Source: Mesorhizobium escarrei (GTDB taxonomy: Bacteria > Pseudomonadota > Alphaproteobacteria > Rhizobiales > Rhizobiaceae). Taken from it: DNA of 54,788 nucleotides. Positions 25,336 through 33,851 of this stretch are shown piece by piece (the first letter of the stretch is position 1; each line of letters opens with the position of its first letter). The translations under genes were made by a program, and so were the position numbers. The stretch is taken from positions 1 to 54,788 of the forward strand of contig NZ_CAKXZT010000143.1 in NCBI RefSeq assembly GCF_935825525.1, given 5' to 3'. Below the pieces are notes generated by a model. It ran no database searches, was not told the DNA's origin, and saw only the letters and a program-made list of their open reading frames with translations.

Positions 25336-26310
25336 ATGAGTGCGACCGACGTCTGCCGCGCGCCTGCGCTTTCACCGGAGGGAGCCACTGTCGAGCGGCA
25401 CTGGCACGACCTCGCCGCCCGCCGGCGCCTTTACACGATCGGCGGCCTGGTTTTCCTGTTTCTTGCACTGTCTGGCTCGCTCTGGTTCGCCAACGAAACC
25501 AACGCCGGAAAATTCTTCGACCGGCTTCCCTACGTCGCCGACTTTTTCGCCGAGTTGAAGCCGCGCGACTGGATCGACCCGGTGCGCGCGCTGTTCGACC
25601 TGCCGTCCCCCTATGACGACGGCAGCCTCAAGTTCGACTACCCGGAGGGCCGGGTCTACCTGACCCAAGGCATCTACATTCCGGAGTATTTCCACCGGAT
25701 GGTCGAGACGCTGAACATCGCCCTGTTTTCGACGCTGGTGGGCGCCACATTCGGTTTTCTGCTCTGCTTCTTCGCTGCAGGCAATATCACCGCCAGCCGC
25801 TGGCTCCGTTTCTTCACGCGCCGCTTCCTTGAAATTGTCCGCGCCTTTCCGGAAATTGTCATTGCCGGCTTTTTTCTGGCGATTTTCTCGTTAGGACCGA
25901 TTCCTGCGATCATTGCGGTCAGCATCCATACCGTCGGCGCGCTCGGAAAAATGTTTTTCGAAGTCGTCGAAAATGCCGACATGAAGCCTGAAGAAGGCTT
26001 GCGGGCCGTAGGCGCCAACTGGGTCGAACGGGTGTGGTTCGGCATCGTGCCTCAGGTCCTGCCCAACTTCATGAGCTATTTCCTGCTTCGCTTCGAGATC
26101 AATGTGCGCGCTTCGACCATACTTGGCGCCGTCGGCGCCGGCGGCATCGGCGAATCCCTGCGTCTTTCGATCGGCCGAAGCCATGAGGCCAAGACCATCG
26201 CCATCGTCTTTCTGCTGTTCTGCACGATTGTCGCCGTCGACCAGTTTTCAGCATGGCTGAGACACCGTCTTGTCGGCCGGCAGGCGTTCGCATATGGGCG
26301 CGGAGAGTAA
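25336..26310 (+). CDS. phnE1: PhnE1, phosphonate ABC importer permease
   Basis: Inner-membrane permease of the phosphonate importer, 324 residues. One N-terminal helix (LYTIGGLVFLFLALSGSLWF) is followed by a periplasmic stretch, then the permease core: MVETLNIALFSTLVGATFGFLLCFF, the FLEIVRAFPEIVIAGFF segment, the EAA-like loop MKPEEGLRAVGANWVERVWFGIVPQVLPNFM and RASTILGAVGAGGIGESL. The ATG at 25336 begins just after the phnD hairpin; upstream in-frame codons would run through that hairpin. Confidence 0.95.
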   Translation: MSATDVCRAPALSPEGATVERHWHDLAARRRLYTIGGLVFLFLALSGSLWFANETNAGKFFDRLPYVADFFAELKPRDWIDPVRALFDLPSPYDDGSLKFDYPEGRVYLTQGIYIPEYFHRMVETLNIALFSTLVGATFGFLLCFFAAGNITASRWLRFFTRRFLEIVRAFPEIVIAGFFLAIFSLGPIPAIIAVSIHTVGALGKMFFEVVENADMKPEEGLRAVGANWVERVWFGIVPQVLPNFMSYFLLRFEINVRASTILGAVGAGGIGESLRLSIGRSHEAKTIAIVFLLFCTIVAVDQFSAWLRHRLVGRQAFAYGRGE

Positions 26311-26314
26311 GAGA

Positions 26315-27859
26315 ATGAATCCCGATGCCGTCAACGACATCGCCGCTCGCCACCCGGACGCGTTCCGGCGCTCGCTGTGGAAGCGCTACGCCACTCCGAT
26401 CGGCATCCTTCTTTGCATCCTCTACACCTTCTATTGTTCGTGGTTCTTCTCGGTCGCCAGCGTTCTCGAAAAGGCGAACTGGAACCTTGCCGGCGCTTAT
26501 CTCGCCGACTGGGTGTCCTACGAAATCCGGCCCGACATCGAATTCAAGGACAATCATCTGACAATCGACTACTCCCGCTTCTCCAAGCTGGGATCCAACC
26601 CAAATCCCGACTGGGTGGCCAAGCAGATGGCCGTCATCGAGCGGCAGGTCGAGGCAGCGCCGGCACCGGCGATCGCGACCAACAAGTCGTCGCAGGATTC
26701 GTTCATGGCGCCTGGTGCGCCAACTGCCGAGAACCCGGCCGTCCCGTTGGGCCAATCCCCTCCGGCTGTGCCTGAAACGGTGCGCGAAAACGCCGTCATG
26801 GCGGCAACCGTCACCCTTGGCAATGGCCAAATCGCCGTCACGCCAAACCTGGTCACCGTGACGCGCGGCGCCGAAAGCGTCTTCTTTGACATTGCCAAGG
26901 GCAGTTCTGTGACGCCGCGCACACCGCTGCCTGACTGGATCGAGCAGCGCAGGCCAGGCTCGACAGCCTATGTCTCGTTCGGATTTCTCGGCCGCGCTGA
27001 GGTGCAGAATGACGAGGTGGTCGCCTGGCGACGTTTCTTCGGCTGGGCCAATTTCGTATTCGACACCAACTCGCCATTCTGGGGAAAGCCGTTCAGCGAG
27101 GTCGCTTCACTGATCGTCTCCGGGGCTCGCATCGACCCGTCGCGGTCAAACGCGGCGCTCGCCTGGGACAACATTTTGAACAACGCCGAGTGGCAGCACG
27201 GCGACGTCTGGCTGAAACTTTTACAGACCATCGTCATGGCTTTTGTCGGCACCGTGCTGGCCTCGATCGTCGCCTTTCCGCTCGCCTTCCTGGCTGCGCG
27301 CAACGTCACGCCGAGCCGGTTAGCCAACCAGGTGACAAAGCGCTTCTTTGATTTCCTGCGCTCGGTCGACATGCTGATCTGGGCGCTGTTTTTTACGCGC
27401 GGCTTTGGTCCTGGGCCGCTGGCCGGCATGTCGGCGATCTTCTTCACCGACACCGGAACCCTCGGCAAACTTTATTCCGAGGCGCTGGAGAACATCGACG
27501 ACAAGCAGCGCGAGGGCATCCGCTCGGTCGGCGCCACGCCGGCAATGGTGCAGCGCTATGGCGTGCTGCCCCAGGTTCTGCCGGTATTCCTCAGCCAATC
27601 CCTCTATTTCTGGGAATCGAACACCCGCTCAGCGACGATCATAGGAGCTGTCGGCGCCGGCGGCATCGGCCTGAAATTGTGGGAGGCCATGCGCACCAAC
27701 ACCAACTGGGCCAATGTTTTCTACATGGTTCTGCTTATTCTGCTCGTCGTCTTTGTCTTTGACAACATCTCCAGCTATTTCCGCCGCAAACTGATGGGGA
27801 GTGCCGGCAACGATGAGCGGCGCGTTTCCGCCCGTCCGCCGGCAGCTCAGATCGCCTGA
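26315..27859 (+). CDS. phnE2: PhnE2, phosphonate ABC importer permease with large extracytoplasmic insertion
   Basis: Second PhnE-type permease. The C-terminal half is a standard core (LLQTIVMAFVGTVLASIVAFPLAFLAARN, LRSVDMLIWALFFTRGFGPGPLAG, EAA loop KQREGIRSVGATPAMVQRYGVLPQVLPVFL, ATIIGAVGAGGIGLKLWE). Between the first helix (about residues 24-47) and the core (from about 296) lies an insertion of about 250 residues, predicted periplasmic, with a Pro-rich linker (APGAPTAENPAVP) and two beta-rich parts. E. coli PhnE has no such insert; long forms occur in rhizobia. The start at 26315 follows GGAGAG; an ATG at 26294 would overlap phnE1. It converges on the next gene with 17 bases between. Confidence 0.93.
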   Translation: MNPDAVNDIAARHPDAFRRSLWKRYATPIGILLCILYTFYCSWFFSVASVLEKANWNLAGAYLADWVSYEIRPDIEFKDNHLTIDYSRFSKLGSNPNPDWVAKQMAVIERQVEAAPAPAIATNKSSQDSFMAPGAPTAENPAVPLGQSPPAVPETVRENAVMAATVTLGNGQIAVTPNLVTVTRGAESVFFDIAKGSSVTPRTPLPDWIEQRRPGSTAYVSFGFLGRAEVQNDEVVAWRRFFGWANFVFDTNSPFWGKPFSEVASLIVSGARIDPSRSNAALAWDNILNNAEWQHGDVWLKLLQTIVMAFVGTVLASIVAFPLAFLAARNVTPSRLANQVTKRFFDFLRSVDMLIWALFFTRGFGPGPLAGMSAIFFTDTGTLGKLYSEALENIDDKQREGIRSVGATPAMVQRYGVLPQVLPVFLSQSLYFWESNTRSATIIGAVGAGGIGLKLWEAMRTNTNWANVFYMVLLILLVVFVFDNISSYFRRKLMGSAGNDERRVSARPPAAQIA

Positions 27860-27876
27860 GAGAGGAAGGCTGCGTC

Positions 27877-28731
27877 CTAGGCACCTGCCTTTTTCCAGCC
27901 GCTCCTGATGTGCTTGTAGCCGTCGCGGTAGACGCCTTCCGGGCTTTCCGAAAAATCGCGCCACACCTTGGTAGCCGCCGCCAAATCTCTCAGCGAGCGG
28001 CCGAAGGCCTCGATCGTCAGCCAGTCGTCATAGCCGCTCTTGCGGATCGCCGAAAACGTGTCTTGCCACGGAATGTGGCCGCGCCCGGGCACGCCGCGAT
28101 CATTCTCCGAAATATGGATATGGACGACATTCCTGCGGTTGCGCGTATAGGCGCCGATCGCGTCGGTCTCTTCGATATTGGCGTGGAAAGTGTCGTACAT
28201 CGCCTTGATGTGTGGCCGGTCGATCGCATCGACATGCTCCGACAGATCGTCCATCGTGTTGAGCAGATAGCATTCGAAGCGGTTGAGCGCCTCCAGCCCG
28301 ATGGTGACGTTTTTCTTGCCAGCATGATCGCCAATGGCGCGTTGCGAGGCGACGGAGCGCTTTTTCTCCGCCGCCGTCGGCCCACGGCCGGAGAAGGCGC
28401 CGAGCGTCGAATGCAGCGGGCCGCTCAGCGTTCTGGCGCCAAGCGCTTGTGCGCAGTCGATCGCCCATTTCATATAGTCGATGCCGGCCTTGCGCGTCGA
28501 GGCATCGGCCGAAATCAAATTCATCGCCGGATCGCCCATCGCCGAAACGGCGGTGCGTTCCAGCCCGATGCGGTCGAGCAGCGCGCCGAGCCTTTTGTAA
28601 TCGTCCGGCGTGCCGGCAAAGATCGGTATCTCGACGCCATCGAAGCCGGTCGCCTTAATATCCCTGAGCAGCGGCTCGTGTTTCTTCGACACGGCCGTAG
28701 TCCACAAAAACATGCACATGCCGATTTTCAT
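27877..28731 (-). CDS. Sugar isomerase/epimerase, TIM barrel (xylose-isomerase-like)
   Basis: A cytosolic TIM-barrel enzyme of the tagatose 3-epimerase / IolE-like superfamily. The metal and acid-base residues are in GLEALNRFECYLLNT (Glu), MYDTFHANIEE (Asp, His), HIHISENDRGVPGRGHIPW (His, Glu, Arg) and LTIEAFG (Glu). These resemble D-tagatose/D-psicose 3-epimerases. I place the start at MKIGMCMFLW (28731) after an AGAGGGG box. It lies downstream of the Gfo/Idh/MocA gene and may epimerise or isomerise a keto sugar formed by it. Substrate unknown. Confidence 0.85.
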   Translation of the reverse strand: MKIGMCMFLWTTAVSKKHEPLLRDIKATGFDGVEIPIFAGTPDDYKRLGALLDRIGLERTAVSAMGDPAMNLISADASTRKAGIDYMKWAIDCAQALGARTLSGPLHSTLGAFSGRGPTAAEKKRSVASQRAIGDHAGKKNVTIGLEALNRFECYLLNTMDDLSEHVDAIDRPHIKAMYDTFHANIEETDAIGAYTRNRRNVVHIHISENDRGVPGRGHIPWQDTFSAIRKSGYDDWLTIEAFGRSLRDLAAATKVWRDFSESPEGVYRDGYKHIRSGWKKAGA

Positions 28732-28828
28732 CGACGTCCCCTCTCTATCATTGCCAATCGCACAAGGGGTGTTGAGATTCAGGTCAGGCCGAGCCGGAGT
28801 CGAAGACGGGCGCGAAGCGACCAAACTA

Positions 28829-28896
28829 GGCAGTTTCCGAGAACCGGAGCGGAGCGTACTTTTGGTACGTGAGCACCGGAAGCGCAGGAAACTGCC
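28829..28896. repeat. Palindromic intergenic repeat (REP-like)
   Basis: GGCAGTTTCC (28829-28838) pairs with GGAAACTGCC (28887-28896). The interior holds CCGGAGC/GCACCGG-like arms and a GTAC-TTTTG-GTAC centre, giving one long hairpin. It resembles dispersed palindromic units I recall from rhizobial genomes. It sits between the epimerase gene and the dehydrogenase gene. Confidence 0.75.
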
Positions 28897-28934
28897 GTTT
28901 GCAGGCCGGCATCACCTGAAGATCAGCACCCCGA

Positions 28935-30122
28935 TCAGAGCTTCGTCCAGGCTCCATTCTTCCTCGACGACTTCACGCAGGCTTCGATGAAGGCCATGCC
29001 TTCGACACCGTCCTGGATGGTCGGGAAAATGACATCCTTAGCCGGCTTGCCACCCTTCCGGCGCGCCGCGCGGATGGCCCGGGCCGCCTCCTGATAGATG
29101 TTGGCGAAGCCTTCGAGATAGCCTTCCGGATGGCCTGACGGAACCCGGCTGACGCGCCCGGCGACGGGCAGCGCGCCGGCGCCATTTCGGGTGATCAACT
29201 GCTTCGGCTGGCCGAACGGCGTGTACCAGAGGTAGTTCGGGTCGGCTTGCACCCATTCAAGCCCGCCCTTCGAGCCGTAGATGCGCAACTTCAGCCCGTT
29301 CTCGTGGCCGGGCGCCACCTGGCTCGCCCACAACATGCCCTTGGCAGGGTGCGACTTGCCTGCCGGCTTGAAGCGCAACATCACATTGACATTGTCGTCG
29401 AGCTGCCGGCCCGGCACGAAGGCGTCGAGATCGGCGGAAAGCGCATCAAGCTCGAGCCCGGAGACGAAGCGTGCCAGATTATAGGCATGCGTGCCGATGT
29501 CGCCCAGCGCCCCGCCGGCGCCGGCCTGTTTGGGATCGGAGCGCCACGCTGCCTGCTTCTGGCCGGTGGCGGCAAGGTCCTCGGTCAGCCAGTCCTGCGG
29601 ATATTCCGACTGCACGATGCGGATGTCGCCGAGTTGCCCCTTGGCCACCATCTCGCGCGCCTGCCGCACCATCGGATAGGCGGTGTAGTTGTGGGTGAGG
29701 ACAAAGACCTTGCCGGTCTTTTCGACCAGTGCCGCCAGCTTCTTCGCTTCCGCCAATGTCGTCGCCAGCGGCTTGTCGCAAATGACGTGGATGCCGGCTT
29801 CGAGAAACGCCTTCGCCGCCGGCACGTGCACATTGTTGGGCGTGACGATGGCCACCGCCTCGATGCCGTCCGGCCGCTTGGCCTCGGCCTTTGCCATCTC
29901 GGCGAAGGAGCCGTAGCTGCGCGCCGGATCGAGGCCGAGCTCCTCGGCCGAGGCCTTGGCTCGCGCCGGGTCGGATGACAGGGCACCGGCGACCAGCAGG
30001 AACTCATTGTCCATACGCGCCGCGATCCGGTGCACAGCGCCGATGAAGGCGCCTTGCCCGCCGCCGACCATGCCGTAGCGGATCGGGCCGCCTCCCGTTT
30101 CCGATTTCGATGCGCCGACCAT
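28935..30122 (-). CDS. Gfo/Idh/MocA-family NAD(P)-dependent sugar dehydrogenase
   Basis: Predicted to oxidise a ring hydroxyl of a sugar, inositol or glycoside. Rossmann start RYGMVGGGQGAFIGAVHRIAAR, cofactor-binding Lys in HVICDKPLATTLAEAKKL, and the active-site motif GGALGDIGTHAYNLARF (Asp, His) are intact. The 395-residue length and C-terminal SGHPEGYLEGFANIYQEAARAIR are typical of the branch that accompanies TIM-barrel epimerases and acts as a glycoside or sugar 3-dehydrogenase. The two neighbouring epimerase-like genes on the same strand support a 3-keto-sugar pathway, which is inference. Confidence 0.9.
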   Translation of the reverse strand: MVGASKSETGGGPIRYGMVGGGQGAFIGAVHRIAARMDNEFLLVAGALSSDPARAKASAEELGLDPARSYGSFAEMAKAEAKRPDGIEAVAIVTPNNVHVPAAKAFLEAGIHVICDKPLATTLAEAKKLAALVEKTGKVFVLTHNYTAYPMVRQAREMVAKGQLGDIRIVQSEYPQDWLTEDLAATGQKQAAWRSDPKQAGAGGALGDIGTHAYNLARFVSGLELDALSADLDAFVPGRQLDDNVNVMLRFKPAGKSHPAKGMLWASQVAPGHENGLKLRIYGSKGGLEWVQADPNYLWYTPFGQPKQLITRNGAGALPVAGRVSRVPSGHPEGYLEGFANIYQEAARAIRAARRKGGKPAKDVIFPTIQDGVEGMAFIEACVKSSRKNGAWTKL

Positions 30123-30147
30123 GATTTTTCTCCCTCGTCTGAAATAC

Positions 30148-30269
30148 CCCTCCCCCTTGAGGGGAGGGTGGCCCGAAGGGCCGGGAGGGGTCGGTCCATG
30201 CCGAGCTCTACGCCCAGCGACCCCACCCCGATCCGCTGCGCGGATCGACCCTCCCCTCGAGGGGGAGGG
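30148..30269. repeat. Palindromic intergenic repeat with GAGGG-rich arms
   Basis: The 22-base arms at 30148-30169 and 30248-30269 are inverted copies with one mismatch; each is itself a small hairpin (CCCTCCCC-TTGA-GGGGAGGG). The central part holds further complementary stretches (GAAGGGCC, CGGATCG). It fills the 156-base gap between the dehydrogenase and the upstream epimerase gene. It resembles common rhizobial mosaic repeats. Confidence 0.85.
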
Positions 30270-30278
30270 AAAGCGGTG

Positions 30279-31334
30279 CTAAATCCCCATCATGGCGCGC
30301 AGCACTTTTTTGTCGGTCGCGCCGCCGGCGAAATCGTCGAATGCCCTTTCCGTCACCCTGATGATGTGATGCTGGATGAAGGGCGCGCCTTCGGCCGCAC
30401 CGTCCTCCGGATGCTTCAGGCAGCACTCCCATTCCAGCACCGCCCAAGAATCATAGTCATACTGGGCGAGCTTGGAGAAGATGCCGCCGAAGTCCACCTG
30501 GCCGTCGCCGAGCGAGCGGAAACGCCCGGCCCGGTTCGTCCAGCTCTGATAGCCGGAATAGACGCCTTGCCGGCCGGTCGGATTGAACTCGGCATCCTTG
30601 GCGTGGAACGCCTTGATCCGCTCGTGATAAATGTCGATGAATTCGAGATAGTCGAGCTGCTGCAGCAGGAAGTGCGACGGGTCGTAATTGATATTGCAGC
30701 GCTTGTGGCCGCCGACGGCGTCAAGGAACATCTCGAATGTCGCACCGTCGAAGACGTCCTCGCCCGGATGGATCTCGTAACCAACATCGACGCCATTATC
30801 CTCATAGACGTCGAGGATCGGTTTCCAGCGCTTTCCCAGTTCGGAAAACGCTTCCTCGATCAATCCCGCCGGCCGTTGCGGCCATGGATAAAGGTAGGGA
30901 AAAGCCAACGCTCCACAAAACGACACTGACGCCTTGAGCCCGAGGTTCTTCGAAGCCTTGGCGCCGAACTTCATCTGTTCGACCGCCCATTGCTGCCTGG
31001 CCTTCGGGTTGTTGTGCACCGCAGGCGGTGCGAAGCCGTCGAACTGCGCGTCATAGGCCGGATGCACCGCCACCAACTGCCCCTGCAAATGCGTCGACAG
31101 CTCGGTGATCTCGACGCCCGCCTCGGTGCAGATGCCCTTCACTTCGTCGCAATAGGCCTGGGAAGACGCCGCTTTCTCGAGGTCGAACAGCCGGCTGTCC
31201 CAGGTCGGGATCTGCACGCCCTTGTAGCCCAGCCCGGCCGCCCATTTGGTGATCGACGGCAGCGAATTGAACGGTGCGGCATCGCCCGCGAACTGCGCCA
31301 GAAACAGCCCAGGACCTTTCATTGTCGACGGCAT
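30279..31334 (-). CDS. Sugar isomerase/epimerase, TIM barrel (second copy)
   Basis: A TIM-barrel protein of 351 residues, longer than the other two in this cluster. Metal-site residues: Glu in GYEIHPGEDVFDG, Asp and His in CNINYDPSHFLLQQLDYLEF, His in KAFHAKDAEFNPTG and Glu in AVLEWECCLKHPE. The motif run GRQGVYSGYQSW is typical of the group that travels with Gfo/Idh/MocA dehydrogenases. The ATG at 31334 has a strong GGGAGGA. First gene of the minus-strand operon; its promoter region holds the TGGTATTACCA operator. Likely acts on a 3-keto or 2-keto sugar. Confidence 0.87.
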   Translation of the reverse strand: MPSTMKGPGLFLAQFAGDAAPFNSLPSITKWAAGLGYKGVQIPTWDSRLFDLEKAASSQAYCDEVKGICTEAGVEITELSTHLQGQLVAVHPAYDAQFDGFAPPAVHNNPKARQQWAVEQMKFGAKASKNLGLKASVSFCGALAFPYLYPWPQRPAGLIEEAFSELGKRWKPILDVYEDNGVDVGYEIHPGEDVFDGATFEMFLDAVGGHKRCNINYDPSHFLLQQLDYLEFIDIYHERIKAFHAKDAEFNPTGRQGVYSGYQSWTNRAGRFRSLGDGQVDFGGIFSKLAQYDYDSWAVLEWECCLKHPEDGAAEGAPFIQHHIIRVTERAFDDFAGGATDKKVLRAMMGI

Positions 31335-31724
31335 CGGTATCCTCCCTATTTATCCACGACCAAGCATAGCGCCGATTGAAAGCAGGGCCAGCCACTTTGG
31401 TCTTTTCTCGACAGGCGCTAGTGCGCACCGCCATTCTGGTATTACCAAATACAACCATTTGGTCAAGCGGCGCCGCTCGCAACCAGCGCCGCGAAAATTG
31501 CCGGGCAGCGGGCAAATATGTTAGTTTAATCAACAAAATAACCGTTGGCCGGGGCTGCCATACAGGATTTCTTGCCGTCCAGATGAAATTACTGTAGACC
31601 TCTTTTCACGCTCAATTGGTCGAACCAGTTACTACGAATGCTGGAACGCCTTGGGGAGGAAGCCTGCAACGCAACCTGGCGTCGCAGGCGAATTGTTAAA
31701 GGCGAATTCTGGGAAGGACAGACC
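31335..31724. promoter_or_regulatory. Divergent promoter region of the keto-sugar catabolic island, with two FadR-type operators
   Basis: 390 noncoding bases between divergent operons. Two operator candidates stand out: TGGTATTACCA at 31437-31447 and AATTGGTCGAACCAGTT at 31614-31630. The second differs from the E. coli FadR consensus by two or three bases and is palindromic but for one position. A further ACCA-TT-TGGT lies at 31454-31463. They are probably bound by the GntR/FCD protein at 33852-34568. Transcription starts cannot be fixed. Confidence 0.65.
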
Positions 31725-32612
31725 ATGCATCTTTCGACGCACAACTGGATGCGGGCGGAGCCGTTGGAGACGACGCTCAAGCGCATCAAGACGTTCGGCT
31801 ATGAGTCGATCGAGATTTCCGGCGAGCCCGAACAATACAAGATCAATGAGACACGTGCGCTCCTGAAGGAGCACGGCATTCGCTGCTGGGGGGCGGTGAC
31901 GCTGATGCTGGGCGAGCGCAATCTCGCCGCCAAGGACCAGGGCCAGCGCGAGCGCTCGGTGCAGTATGTCAAGGACGTGCTGACGATGGTGAGCGAGCTC
32001 GACGGCGAGATCATCACGCTCGTTCCCGCCACCGTCGGCAAGGTGGTGCCGGACGGCACCGAGGAAGAAGAATGGAAATGGGTGGTCGACGCCACCAGGG
32101 AATGCTTCACCCATGCCAAGAAGGTCGGCGTAAAGATCGCGGTCGAGCCGCTCAACCGCTTCGAGACCTATCTGTTCAACCGTGGCGCCCAGGCGCTGGC
32201 GCTCGCCGATGCGGTCAGCCCCGAATGCGGTGTCTGCCTTGACGCCTATCACCTCCACATGGAGGAGTTCAACGTCTACGATGCCATCCGGCAGGTCGGA
32301 AACCGCCTGTTCGATTTCCACGTCGCCGACAACAACCGCTTCGCCGCCGGTCTCGGACAGATCGACTGGCCGAAGATCGTCGGCACCCTGATGGAAGTCG
32401 GTTACGACGGCGCGTTGACCAACGAGTTCGTCGCCCCTGTCGACCGCACGCCGGCTGCTCCCTATCCCGACATGGTCGAACGCAACCCGGTCGACATCTC
32501 GCCGGAGCAGCTCAAATTCATCCAGGACCACGGTTCCAGCGTGCTCACGGAAAAATTCTACACCGACCAGATGCGCATCACCGCCGAAACGCTGCTGCCG
32601 CTGATCAAGTAA
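31725..32612 (+). CDS. Sugar isomerase/epimerase, TIM barrel (third copy, tagatose 3-epimerase-like)
   Basis: A 295-residue TIM-barrel enzyme. Active-site residues match tagatose/psicose 3-epimerases: Glu in KIAVEPLNRFETYLFN, Asp and His in CLDAYHLHMEEFNV, His in FDFHVADNNRFAAGLGQIDW and Glu in LTNEFVAPVD. I use MHLSTHNWMRAE (31725), preceded by AAGGA; the frame is open 29 codons further up, but that part lacks family sequence. It opens the plus-strand operon with the dehydratase, the GntR regulator and the hydroxyacid dehydrogenase. Confidence 0.88.
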   Translation: MHLSTHNWMRAEPLETTLKRIKTFGYESIEISGEPEQYKINETRALLKEHGIRCWGAVTLMLGERNLAAKDQGQRERSVQYVKDVLTMVSELDGEIITLVPATVGKVVPDGTEEEEWKWVVDATRECFTHAKKVGVKIAVEPLNRFETYLFNRGAQALALADAVSPECGVCLDAYHLHMEEFNVYDAIRQVGNRLFDFHVADNNRFAAGLGQIDWPKIVGTLMEVGYDGALTNEFVAPVDRTPAAPYPDMVERNPVDISPEQLKFIQDHGSSVLTEKFYTDQMRITAETLLPLIK

Positions 32613-32673
32613 TCGATCTCTGGAAACGAGCCTTTCCGCCCGACGGCGGCCCCTAACGGCGGCAAGGCAGAGG

Positions 32674-33849
32674 ATGAACATGCGCATCAAGACGGTCCAA
32701 GCCTGGTGGGTCCGCATACCGATCGAAGCCGCGCGGCAGCACCGCAGCGACTTCGGTCAGGTGACGACGTTCGACGCCGCCATCCTGCGTATCGAGACCG
32801 ACGATGGGCTGGTTGGCTGGGGCGAAGGCAAGAATGCCGCCGGCAGCACCGGCAGCTATGGTGCCCTCGTCCACATGCTGAACCACGAGGTCGGCCCGCA
32901 GCTGATCGGCTGCGATCCGGCCGACATCGGGGTGATCTGGGAGATGCTCTACAATGGCGTGCGCCACGAAAGCGCCGCGCAAAACGGCCATGCCATGCCG
33001 CAATTGGCGCGGCGCGGCATCAGCATCGCCGCAATCAGCGCCGTCGATATCGCGTTGTGGGATATTCTGGGCAAGTCGCTGGGGGTTCCGGTCTGGCGGC
33101 TGCTCGGCGGCCGCAAGCTTGACCGCATGCCGGCTTACGCCTCCGGCGGCTGGGCCTCCTCCGAGGCGATCGGCGAGCAGTTGAAATCCTATATCGCCAA
33201 GGGCGGATTCAAGGCGCTGAAGATGCGGATCGGCGCGATGGACGGCGCTCCGCACAATTCCGCCGCCCGCGTCCGCGCCGCAAGACAGGCGCTCGGCCCC
33301 GAAGTCGACCTGATGGTCGATGCGCACGGCACCTATACGGTGGCGGAAGCCAAACGCTTCATCCATCTCGCCGGCGATCTCGATCTGGCCTGGTTCGAGG
33401 AGCCGGTCATCGCCGACGACAAACCCGGCATGGCCGAAGTGCGGGCGTCCGGTTCTATCCCGATCGCCACCGGCGAAAGCGAAGCGACGCGCTACGCGTT
33501 CCGCGACCTCGCCACGCTCAAGGCTGCCGACATCTTCCAGCCTGACCCCGCCTTCTGCGGCGGCATCAGCGAGGCGATGAAGATCGGCACCATCGCCAGC
33601 GCCTTCAATCTGCGCTTTGCGCCGCATCTTTGGGCCGGCGCACCTTGCTTCTTTGCCGGGCTGCATGTCTGCGCTGCTTCGCCGGCTAGCTTTACCGTAG
33701 AATATTCGCTCGGCGCCAATCCGATGATCCACGATCTGATCGAGGAGACTGTCGAAGCAAAGGACGGCATGATAGCGATCCCCGAGAAACCTGGGCTGGG
33801 ATTCAACCTTTCGGAACGGTTCCTGGAGGCGCACGCGCTACGCGGCTGA
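32674..33849 (+). CDS. Enolase-superfamily sugar-acid dehydratase (mandelate racemase/muconate lactonizing type)
   Basis: Predicted acid-sugar dehydratase. N-terminal capping domain (MRIKTVQAWWVRIPIE, LRIETDDGLVGWGEGKN), then the barrel with the K-x-R base motif KALKMRIGAMDG. Metal ligands follow in LMVDAHGTYT (Asp), LAWFEEPVIADD (Glu) and IATGESEATR (Glu), and a His in RFAPHLWAGAP serves as partner base. 391 residues. It follows the epimerase by 61 bases and the GntR gene starts two bases later, so it is co-transcribed. Substrate unknown; a pathway through an aldonate to a 2-keto-3-deoxy acid is the obvious inference. Confidence 0.9.
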   Translation: MNMRIKTVQAWWVRIPIEAARQHRSDFGQVTTFDAAILRIETDDGLVGWGEGKNAAGSTGSYGALVHMLNHEVGPQLIGCDPADIGVIWEMLYNGVRHESAAQNGHAMPQLARRGISIAAISAVDIALWDILGKSLGVPVWRLLGGRKLDRMPAYASGGWASSEAIGEQLKSYIAKGGFKALKMRIGAMDGAPHNSAARVRAARQALGPEVDLMVDAHGTYTVAEAKRFIHLAGDLDLAWFEEPVIADDKPGMAEVRASGSIPIATGESEATRYAFRDLATLKAADIFQPDPAFCGGISEAMKIGTIASAFNLRFAPHLWAGAPCFFAGLHVCAASPASFTVEYSLGANPMIHDLIEETVEAKDGMIAIPEKPGLGFNLSERFLEAHALRG

Positions 33850-33851
33850 TC

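Noticed and set aside
30148..30269. Palindrome considered as a rho-independent terminator
   Set aside because: It is far longer than a terminator, lacks a T-run on either side, and lies between genes of the same strand.
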